Assembly (NCBI GenBank): GCA_022560025.1
Contig: JAFISE010000078.1
Coordinates: 83,282 to 147,281 of the forward strand
Length of the DNA: 64,000 nucleotides
Direction: 5' to 3'
From: Stagonosporopsis chrysanthemi
Taxonomy: Eukaryota > Ascomycota > Dothideomycetes > Pleosporales > Didymellaceae
Part shown: one piece after another, positions 25,560 through 35,040 of the stretch
Layout of the letters: each line of letters opens with the position of its first letter
Position numbering within the stretch: the stretch's first letter is position 1
Notes under the pieces: model-generated
Databases searched by the model: none
Told to the model about the DNA's origin: nothing
The model's input: the letters and a program-made list of their open reading frames with translations, nothing else
Made by a program: the position numbers and the translations under genes

Positions 25560-27430
25560 TTACAGCTTGTCTTAAACTACTTAGAGTTCCTATTCTTGTG
25601 TAAAGTATAGCTACTAAGCTCTAGAAAACCTCTGTCTTATAAGAAGAAAAAACCTTAGCTAGAAAAGCTACTATAACTATTATAGAGATTAAGTACTTAG
25701 ACTTAACCTTAGAAGCTAGTGCTACTGTTAACCTACTCTTAGCCTAGGCTAAGAGAGGTGCAAGTAGTTACTAATACTTAGCCTTTAGTCTCTAGCTGTG
25801 TACATACTTAGAGTTGTAGCTTCTCCTGCAGAGCTTTAAGCTCTTCTTAGGTTAACTTTAAATAGGTAGGCCTACTATTAGCTAGTATATTAATTAGGCC
25901 TTAACTTGTTATTTATAGAGTAAACGCTGTAATATTGCCTTTTTAATACTCTAAACTTATACCTATAGATAGTAAGAGTTGCTTTAAACTTATACCTATA
26001 AGCAGTATAGTAGTACTCTAAACTTACGCTCTTTAGTAGTATTGTATATATTCTAAACTTTACTCTTAGGTAGTAGAACTAAAAGTACTCTAAACTTACA
26101 CCTGTAGGCAGTATTATATAAATTCTAAACTTATACCTATAAGTAGTAGAATTAAAAAATACTTAATATATAAGTTCTTTAGATATAAATACTTATACTT
26201 TAACTTATAAGTACTTTATAAGGTTACTAATAGGCTCTTGTAATAGGTTTAGCTTCTGCACAAGCAGCTTTAGAATTTATTTCTTTATAAAAGCAGTATT
26301 TTATATAGTAAATAGGTTATAATTAACTATTTATTACCTTCTAATAAGTGCTTAATTTAATAATTGCACAGTATTATTAAACTTTTAGCATTTACCTTGT
26401 TACACCTTAGGTAAAACAGCAATCTACAGAGGTAAGATTGTATAGCTATTAGCTATATAAGTAAATAGTTGTATACTACTTTTAAGTACAAGTAAATATT
26501 ATAAAGAGTAGGTAAAAAAGCAGTTAAAGGTTAGAGTATAGCTAAGAGACAGTTAGTAGACTATATAAATATACTATAGCACTTTAACTTCTTATATACT
26601 ATACTTAACTACTTATATCTCTTTGCTATAATACTTTTTTTATAACTAGTTACTATAACTTTAGTACCTTTTTATATCTTAAATAAGCCTTTACTTAACT
26701 TTATATATACTTTGCCTAACAACATAGCTCTGCAGCCTTTACTTATACACTTTTAGTGCTGTAGCAGTATTACCTGCCTTACAACTACTTTTAAGACTAA
26801 CTTTAATAGTATAATTTTATTATTTATTATAGTGTTTTAACATACTAAAAGCTATACTATATATAATAATAATTTTAGTATTTATTTTAGTTGTACTTAG
26901 ACCTATAAAAGTAGTTGTGTTAAGGTATACCTAAGCCTTCTCTAGTATTATTCTAGTACTAACATAAAGCAAATAAAGGTATACTTCTATTAAGCCTGCA
27001 ATATTCTTAACTAGCTAATTAACTGCGCTCTCTGCAAGTATAACAATGCTGTTACTACAGTAGGTAATACCTTAACTAATGCTAAAGTCTTTAAGACTAC
27101 CTAGACCTTCTTCTAGACTGTATACAACTATACTAAAGCTTACTATATTAAGTTTAAAGAGTATAATACTATAGTTACTTAGAAGGTTAAAAGCAGTAGT
27201 AAGACTAAGTCTTAATACTATTATAATTGTTAGGTATCTTGTAAGTATAATTTACAGCGCTACAATATAAAGATAGTCTTAGTTTCTACTAGATATTTGC
27301 TAACTTTATAAAGGCTGCTATTAGTACAGTAAGTAAGAAGGCGCCCTCTAATATTGTAGTTAATAGCTTAGTTAAGAAGTACTTTAAAAAGGCTAGTTGT
27401 GCTGCTAATACTAAGAAGTGTTAGTACTAC
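25560..27430 (+). pseudogene. coding-like frame antisense to pol inside family A
   Basis: On the plus strand, opposite to gag-pol, a long reading frame can be followed with breaks almost only at TAA/TAG positions that CAG, CAA or TGG would give after RIP. It is best read in the less mutated copy at 62.05-63.90 kb. The latter half is Cys-rich with repeated CxxC-like pairs (CCSS, CALC, CYNC) and long blocks such as TVYNYTKAYYIKFKEYN. The minus-strand frames of the same stretch have roughly twice as many stops. I do not recognise the protein. It could be an extra antisense ORF of the element, or a captured gene (inference). Confidence 0.4.
25930..26155 (+). repeat. degenerate tandem repeat array, about 30-34 bp unit
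   Basis: Six to seven units share the core AAACTTAYRCCTNTAGGYAG followed by a variable spacer. The same core recurs at 30.11-30.37 kb in this element and at 62.42-62.64 kb in copy 2. Confidence 0.75.
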
Positions 27431-27513
27431 TATAGTACTAACATCCCTAGCGTAACTAAGGCTCTTTTAGCTGCGTTTAGTTATCTTTCTATAGCAGCCT
27501 CTTTTACTAAGAG

Positions 27514-27951
27514 TGTAAGAACAAGCTTAGTTCTTTAAGCTTACCTTACATTACCTGACAACTACCTGACTTAGATCTGTCTTCTAACTGCTTGTTAGTA
27601 CAGTCTTCTCTAAGCTTCTAGGTATAAGAGAGGAAGCTTTTACAGAGTTTAGATAGATAGTTTTAAAGTATCCTTTTGTACAAAACCTATAGGAATAGAG
27701 ATCTAGTCTTATAGTTTATCTTAGTGCTCTTATACACCTTGTAGTAGATACCTATACGATTTAGACTCCTCTAGCATCTTGTATTGTTACATTATACTTT
27801 AAAACTATCTATTTAAACTCTATAAAGGCTTCTCTTCTTATACCTAGAAGCTTAGAGAAGACTGTACTAACAAGTAGTTAGAAGACAGATCTAAGTTAGG
27901 TAGTTGTTAGGTAATGTAAGGTAGGCTTAAAGAACTAGGCTTGTTCTTACA
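27514..27951. repeat. fold-back pair of family B LTRs
   Basis: Bases 27514-27791 are a complete 278-bp family B LTR in reverse orientation (compare 32763-33040), ending TTGTTACA. Directly after it, 27793-27951 is the last 159 bp of the same LTR in forward orientation, ending CTTGTTCTTACA. The unit therefore starts TGTAAGAACAAG and ends CTTGTTCTTACA, a large hairpin with about a 120-bp loop. It is flanked by AAGAG and AAGGG, which could be one target duplication changed by a single transition. Confidence 0.75.
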
Positions 27952-28299
27952 AAGGGTAGAAGCTAAAGTAGACATAGTAGTCTGCCTTTCTGCCTAAGTC
28001 TTGCTTATTATAAAAAAAAGGTTTAAGTTAGTAGTAGTGTGTAAAATAGCTATAAAGGCTTTCTAAGTTAAATAGTTTAATACTAGGTATAACCTACTTT
28101 ACAATTGCATTTTATAAGTAGAACAAGTTCTTTAACTATTTAGTAACTATATTAGATTATTGCTAGACCTATATTAGCTTTTTAATAGTTTGCTATAAGT
28201 TAACACTAATTATATTACTGTTAGACGTATAGATTTAGTACTAATTACTTATAAAGAACTTCTACAGACGTCTTTTTTTTTTCTTTAGAAGTTTAAGAT

Positions 28300-31200
28300 C
28301 TTTAAGCACTTTACACTTTTAACTTACAAGTCTTAATTATAATAAGTTATAAGAATCTTTGTAGTAGTCTTTAAGTATCTAATTATAATAATTAAGATAC
28401 TTATATAGTTTTTAGGTTGCGTCTTTATATAACTAACCTAGCTACTTTACTTTGTACTTATACTCTTAGGTAGCAGAGTTATAGTACTTTAGGATTCTCT
28501 TAACTTTGTACCTATTACAAGGTAAAGTATCTATAGGAATCTGTACTAGACTTAGCTAGAACTCCTTGCTTGCAAGGAGCTCTTTTTAAGGTTTAAGTAG
28601 CAAGATATTAAATACTAAGTGTACTTTGTCTATAAAAGGTAGCAGCTTAAGCTTATATACTAATTTCTTAACCTTCTTAAAGACTATAAACAGCTCTAAG
28701 TACCTTGCGTTAAACTTCTTTAAAGGACACTTAGTAAGGAAGTTCTTTACATAGAAGATTACTTAATCTCTTTTTATAAAGTATTGTTTAGATCTCTTAG
28801 AGTTATACTAACAAGCTTAGCTTTATTAGGCATACTCTAGAGTCTTCTTTACTGTAGCCTAAGCTTTATACTAATATATAAGGCGCCTAGTAACTTGCTG
28901 TTATAGCTCTAAGGCCTTTATATTCTTATCTTAGTTAGTAGGCAGTTAGTATAACTAATACTTATCTAGCACTTTGTTAAAGCCTTTAAGATTAATACTA
29001 TAGGCAACTTTAATAAAAGACTTACTATAAGCTGTGTAAAGCTTTAAGTTATATGTATACTTTATATATAGTAAGAAGTTTACCTAGTTATCTTATTAGT
29101 AGTTTATATAGATGCAAAGGTATATCTTAAGCTCTTAGTTTTACTGTTCTGTCTAGCTATCTGTCTAGAGATAGAAGGCTGTACTAAGACAGTAGACTAT
29201 CTTAAGGTAGTAGTATATATTAGACTAGAACTAGCTAGTAAAGACAGAACCTTAATCTAACAGCAGGGTGTCTAGTAGGCCTTATAGCAGAAAACACTAT
29301 TCTAGCAGTAGCTTAGCTAAGCTCTAGGCTGTAATTGTCTTAGTTCTAAGAAAGTATTAGATATACTTACTAAACTAGTTTATAAGAACTAATATTAAGT
29401 TATACTTATTCTCTTTAGCATCTTTAGATATAGGTAGATCTGTAACAAAGTTAAGAAAGAAGTAATACTAAGCTGTATTAAGTATAGAAAGAGGTAATAG
29501 TAGTCTTTAGAGCTTGTGTTTCTAGATCTTGTTTAGTTAACAAGCTAGGCACCTGTAGATATACTCCTTTACGTTTCTAGTTAACTAAAGCTAGTAGTAC
29601 TTTTATTTTAGAACCTTAATAGTCTTTTCTATATTAAAATAACTCTTTATAGAGTTATTATAATTTCTTAAAAGAATAGTTTTGTAAAAAGTTATATCTT
29701 TAAAAATCTTTACTTTTTTACTTTTATGTAGAATGCTATTAGAGTTAATTTGCTAATAATGCTATCTTTTACCTACTCTGCCTGCCTCTTAGTGCGTTAG
29801 CAACTTGTTCCTAGAAAAAGCCTTATCTTGTTTCTAAACCTGTCTAATAAAATTAAAAAGACGTTCTAAAGCCTTTAAAGTATATATAGTCTCTTTTTAT
29901 ATAGCTATATTTGCAAGGTATATAGAAGTGCTAACTTAACTGTCTAGGCTACAAAAGAAAGCTGCTATAATATTAAAGTCTGTTTCTTAAGCTTTAGATA
30001 AATTAGATTAACTCTAATTGCTATAATCTATAGAAGGCTAGTTAAGAGCTAAGAAAAGCATACTTCTAGAACTAGACTGCTGCTAGCAGATATCTATAGA
30101 GATAATGCTGCTGTGCCTTAAACTTATGCCTGCAGGCAGCAAAGTTACTAACTCTAAACTTACGCCTCTAGGTAGCAAGAAGTACACTAAACTTATGCCT
30201 GCAGGCAGTGTTATACTTTCTCCTAAACTTGTACCTTTAAGTAGTATAGTATATTCTAAACTTATACCTTTAGGCAGTAAAGAGTACTCTAAACTTACGC
30301 CTATAAGTAGTATTGTACTATCTTCTAAACTTATACCTTTAGGCAGTAGAATTACAAGAGTATCTTTAAAGTATTAACAGGTTGCTTTTAGTACTTTTTT
30401 AAAGTAGTTAGCACTTTACACAGCTTATACTACGCTATAAGCTATAGACTTTATAAAAGTCTATATCTAAAGCTTTTGCTAAAGAGTAAGTAGCATAGTG
30501 TTCTTTAATGCTTGCTGCTTTCTAACAACTATACTCTAAGCATAGTTAAGATGCTTTAAAGAGCTATCTACTATATTCTTAGGTCTAGGTTTGTATTTAA
30601 CTTTAAAGTTAAATCTAGATAGCTTTTTTACTTAACAAGCTTGTTTTAGAAAGAACTTCTTTATTATTATAAAGTACTTTAGATTGTTATAATTAGAAAG
30701 TACTTAGATTGTAGACGCAGCGTGCTTAAGGTATTACTTCTACTGCTAGAATGCTAACACAATTGCTAACAGTTCCTTATTATAAGTATGCTATCTTACT
30801 ACTAGTCTCTAGAACTTCTTGCTTTAGAATACTACTAGCTTCTAGTAACTCTTAGTTATTAGCTTAGACGTCTGTAGCTGCAGTAGTATAGCTGCTATAG
30901 CAAAATCTAATGCGTCTGTAAAGACTATAATTAGCTTTGCAGAGTTAAAGTGCTAAAGCACTAGAGCCTTAGTAAACTAAGCTCTAATATTAAAAAACAC
31001 TGTATAGACGTTCTTAGGCTAGCTCTATAGTCTATACTATTTAGTTAGGCCTTTGTGTATTTTCTTCTTTAACTTTGCTCTCTTCTTTTAGAGATTAGGT
31101 CTCTTTTAGTCTAGCTCTAAGTTCTAGGTAGCTGTTATATAGTCTACTAGCAGTTGTATAATACTAGAGTAATTGTATACAAACTTCTTATAGAAGTTTG

Positions 31201-32760
31201 CAAAGCTAAGAAATACTTAGATATCTTTATAGCTTTTAAGCTTAGGCTACTCTGTAATAGTACGTACTCTTTCTAGGTCTATTACTACGCCCTTAAGCGT
31301 AATAATAAAGCCTAGAAACTTAACAGACTTTGTTAAGAAGAAGTACTTACTTACTTTAGCAAACAGGCCCTACTTAACTAAACAGTTAAGTACCTTTTTA
31401 ATATAATAATTATAATCTTCTAGGTTCTCTAAGTAAATTAAGATGTTGTCTAAGTATACTATATAAGTCTAATTAAGTAGGCCCCTTAGAGCTTTATAAA
31501 TATATAACTAGAAGGTTGTTAAAGTGTTAGCTAACTTAAAAAGTATAACTAGGTACTTAAAGTGCTTATATTATGTTTTAAACACAGTCTTCTACTTATT
31601 ACCTTTTTTAATCTAGAGCTTATAATAAGTGTTATGTAGATCTAGCTTAGTAAAAACCTGTACCTTTAACAGTCTATTAAGTATCTTACTAACTAAGAGA
31701 ATTAAGTAGTAATTCTTAATTATTACCTTATTTAATCTCTAGTAGTCTATATATAGTCTTATAGTACTGTTAGCCTTTAAGACAAACAAGATTAGAGTAC
31801 TAGCTAGAGACTTGCTTAGTCTAATCTACTCTTTTTTCTGCGCTGTATTAAGGTATTTCTAAAGAATATCTAGTTCTTTATAAGAAAGGTTGTATATTAA
31901 GAGATTTAGTACTTTTACACCTTTTATAATATTAATAGAGTAATTATACTCTTAGTAAGAAGGTAGCACTCTTAATTAATATTTACTAAAAGTATACTAC
32001 TTGTAGTAGAGCTTTAGTAGTATAAAACAGAGTTTGTCTTTATTAAGCTTGTTATCTTTAGGTAGAACCTAAGGTACGTTTCTATTATAGTCTGCTAGAG
32101 ACTCTTTACAACTTAGAATAAAGATAATACCTACTATATACTCTTTTAGTACTATAGAGACTAACTAAGAGTAGTTATTCTAGCAGAGAGAGTCTAAGTT
32201 GCGTTAACAGTATACTAAGTTAGGGCGCAGCTAGAAAGTGCCTAGCTAACTCTTAGTCCTACGCAGGGCCTGTAGGTAGAGCAAATACAGTTGCTTACTT
32301 AGGCTTAGGTTGTTAAACAGTTCTTAGACAGAAGTAATAAAGACTTTCTTTATTCTATTAGTATACTATGTAAATATTTTTTTAGTAAAATAAATATATA
32401 GGTCTACCTTTGTAAGCTATAAGTACTTTAGAATAAGGTTATACCTATAGAAGTTAGCTGTCTAAAAAGTATCTAGTCTTACTTACTTTATAGTACTTAT
32501 ACTGTTAAAGTAGTCTATAGTTAGCTAGCAGAACTTATAAATCTATAGTTGCTTATTATTAATAGTAGTAGCTATTAGTTTCTTTACATTGCTATAGAGT
32601 ATAATATTTGTCCTTTCTAGACTTGCCCTGTTAGCAAGATTTAGCTTAGTACTTAAATTATACAAAGCTTAGAGTATTTTAAAAGCACTGCTAGGTACTT
32701 GTAAGTGTACTATTACTATAATGTAAGTCTTCTTCCTATTAGAATCTAGCCTTAGTAGTA
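28300..32760 (-). pseudogene. family A pol remnant (RT, RNase H, integrase)
   Basis: On the minus strand the RT catalytic box reads YLDNILIYL at 31430-31457 (from YLDD after RIP), followed by KVLNCL and SVKFLGFIITLKGVVIDLER, the usual Gypsy RT order. Farther downstream, about 29.4-29.7 kb, a stretch resembling the integrase N-terminal part and SLLNFVTDLP before the integrase core is visible. TAA/TAG codons interrupt the frame throughout. Exact domain borders cannot be set by eye. Confidence 0.75.
30111..30370 (+). repeat. degenerate tandem repeat array, about 33-39 bp unit
   Basis: About seven units with the same AAACTTAYRCCT core as the array near 26 kb. On the plus strand they stay open for 90 codons as a repeated SKLIPLGS-like peptide, which follows from the unit structure and need not mean a gene. 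Confidence 0.75.
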
Positions 32761-32762
32761 GT

Positions 32763-33040
32763 TGTAACGACACAGGATGCTAGAGGGGTCTAAATCGCAT
32801 AGGTATCTGCTACGAGGTGTATAGGAGCACTAAGATAAACTACAGGACTAGATCTCTATTTCTATAGGTCTTGTACAAAAGAATACTTTAAAACTATCTA
32901 TCTAAACTCTATAGAGGCTTCTCCTCTTATACCTAGAAGCTTAGGGAAGACTGTACTAACAAGCAGTTAGAAGATAGATCTAAGTTAGGTAGTTGTTAGG
33001 TAATGTAAGGTAGGCTTAAAGAACTAAGCTTGTTCTTACA
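32763..33040 (+). repeat. solo LTR of family B
   Basis: A 278-bp sequence starting TGTAACGACACAGG and ending CTTGTTCTTACA is flanked by identical GTAGT at 32758-32762 and 33041-33045. It interrupts the gag-to-pol region of the family A element. Its left third is less RIP-mutated than its surroundings, suggesting later insertion. Confidence 0.9.
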
Positions 33041-34335
33041 GTAGTTAGGATAAGTTTGCTACTAGAGCTTTCTTTTTTCTTAGTCCTGCTTTAGTTAGCT
33101 GTTCTTATAGTCTTAGTTTTTCTAGTGTAGTTTATAGTAATCTCTTAGTTAGAACTAGTTTCTACTACCTTGTAATATCTAGTGCCTAGAGTTCTGTACT
33201 AAGGCTGTAGGCAGCTGTTAGAGCTCTCTTAGAACAGTACTAAGTTTGCTACAGGCTAAGGTATTCTTACAGCTATTTTAGTGTTTAAACTTATACCTAG
33301 ACAGAGAACTAAGGCTACACTTCTTTATTAGTTGTTAGTTAGACTTTTTTAAAGTAGCTTTTAACAGTCTTATAGCAGTTTCTATGTTGCAGAAAGCCTT
33401 CTTAAACTTAGACTACTTCTAGATATACTCTAGTATACTATTATATTAAATTTTCTTTTATAATAGCTTTAAGATTTTGCTCTAGATAAATACTATCTTA
33501 AACTTGTAGTTCTCTGTACTATTATTAAACTTAAAGAAGCTATATAGTAGCAAAGACTCTCTTTAACTAAGTAGTATAAGAAATAAGTTTATAAAGTCTT
33601 TTTTTTTTACTTAATCTTAAAGAACTTCTAGTAGTTCTTGTAACAAGTAAAGACAAGATCTTAGACTAGCTATTCTTTTACTATGCAGAGCTTAGCCTAT
33701 ATCTAGATTAATCTCTTAGTAATCTGTTGTTAGATTAATTCTCTGTAAGTACTAAACTGTATAGTATCTATAATCTAGTAAGTATAGGTAACAGAGTCTT
33801 CTAGTACTTAAGTATACTAAAACGCTGTCTTAATATCTTTTACCTACTAGTTAACCTGCTAGAAAGTTAGAGACGTTTTCTCTGTGCCTAGCTTTAGCTT
33901 TAGCTAGACGTTGTTTAATGTCTGCATAAGCTGCCTAGCCTTGTTAAAGGCTAGCTAGCTATAGCCTAGAGTCTGTCTGCCCTAGGCTTCTTTTATTGTT
34001 GCTACTGCGCAATTAAGTTGCTTTTGTTGCAGCTTAATCTTAGCAATTAGCGCATTACAAAGCTCTGCTTCCTCTAGGGCATCTAGTCTTTTTGCGACTA
34101 TTGCCTAGAGGCTTGCTGCTTCTTCCTGGCTCTTGCGCCTCCTTAGGTGTACTAGGAGCGTTGTTGCTCTTGCATTAATAGGCGCAAAATTTCTGTTGCT
34201 TAACGCGTCTGCTAGGGTGTTGTCTTTGCAATTGGTGTTGTTGCGACGCGTCTCTAAGGTCGTCCTAGGGTCGTTAAGGGGTGCGTCCCCTGCGCTCTGT
34301 GTTGCGCTCTGGAGGGTACAATGTCCTCTAGCCAT
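33041..34335 (-). pseudogene. family A gag remnant with well-preserved N-terminus
   Basis: The minus-strand ATG at 34335 opens MARGHCTLQSATQSAGDAPL and stays open for 76 codons to 34105. The frame then continues past a TAG through recognisable but increasingly broken sequence. The first 300 bp and the adjoining 5' LTR have near-normal GC, whereas the rest is strongly RIP-mutated. Identification as gag rests on position, first frame after the 5' LTR and ahead of pol. Confidence 0.6.
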
Positions 34336-34413
34336 TGTTAACACGTGGCTAGTAATCTACTCTGAGTCGCGAGTTGACTGCTTCTTCTAAGAGGAAATAG
34401 GAAGGATTTGAAT

Positions 34414-34627
34414 TATAAGGTCACTGTAGGCAGGCAATTGGACTCAAGGTAGATAGGATAGCTTCAAGGCCGAATTGGGGTTGTATTTAGATATCAGACA
34501 AATCCTTGAGGTGTGAGCCTCTGGATTCGATAGGAGTATATATATGGGAGGCCCGTGCGCGGCCCGGCCCTTGGCCTGGGTGTGCCCGAGGTAGGGCCGA
34601 GGGGTATCAGAGAGGAATCCCGTGACA
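34414..34627 (-). repeat. family A LTR, right (5') copy, nearly unmutated
   Basis: GC-rich 214-bp LTR ending CGTGACA followed by target duplication ATTTC. See the left copy for the comparison. Confidence 0.9.
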
Positions 34628-34632
34628 ATTTC

Positions 34633-35040
34633 TAAAACTTAAACTTTGGCTTGACTTTAGTCTTGACATTGCTCTTAGTCCTTAAGTAGAGAAGTAGACT
34701 ATCTAATTAGTACTTCCTACTCTGAGTATGACTTTTTTAATGCTAAAGCATTACGCGCTAGAGGCGAACCAGGCTTTTAGCGTGGCCAGCAGAGCTGCGG
34801 CCTGCCTCCGCTCTGCCGAACTAGTAAACGACCAATCACAGGCACAACAATCCAGCGTTGGCAGATTAGACCGTAGATAGCCGATCACATTGCGCTACAG
34901 GGCACTTGGCACCAACCTTTGATCGCCCGCTGCAGATTACCCCATCTCCATTTTCAATAGGTAGAGTGACCCGTTATCAACTGCGAAATGTATATTGTCA
35001 CCATGTCATCGCTGACAATGTAAGATTTCGGCCCGCGGCC
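34633..35040. other. short flank between retrotransposon and transcription factor gene
   Basis: The first 110 bases are AT-rich; the remainder has normal composition and must contain the promoter of the gene starting at 35041. No specific element was recognised. Confidence 0.5.

Larger units (their letters stand above)
25326..34632 (-). mobile_element. complete Ty3/Gypsy LTR retrotransposon, RIP-mutated (family A, copy 1)
   Basis: Two 214-bp LTRs (25331-25544 and 34414-34627) begin with TG or its mutated form and end with CA or its mutated form. They are flanked by identical 5-bp duplications ATTTC at 25326-25330 and 34628-34632. Coding remnants gag, RT, RNase H and integrase read on the minus strand, so the 5' LTR is the right one. 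A purine tract (on the minus strand) lies next to the left LTR at 25545-25563, as expected for a 3' LTR. The interior is very AT-rich with only TAA/TAG-type breaks, as RIP causes. Two younger LTR insertions of another family lie inside (27514-27951 and 32763-33040). The element cannot encode working proteins. Confidence 0.9.

Noticed and set aside
30105..30377. Intact 90-codon plus-strand ORF with a repeated SKLIPLGS-like peptide
   Set aside because: It is a by-product of the tandem repeat array inside a RIP-dead element.
34389..34413. GGATTTGAA next to the right LTR, resembling a tRNA T-arm
   Set aside because: No cloverleaf can be formed around it. It may be near the primer-binding site, but it does not match a tRNA 3' end, so no tRNA gene or PBS is claimed.
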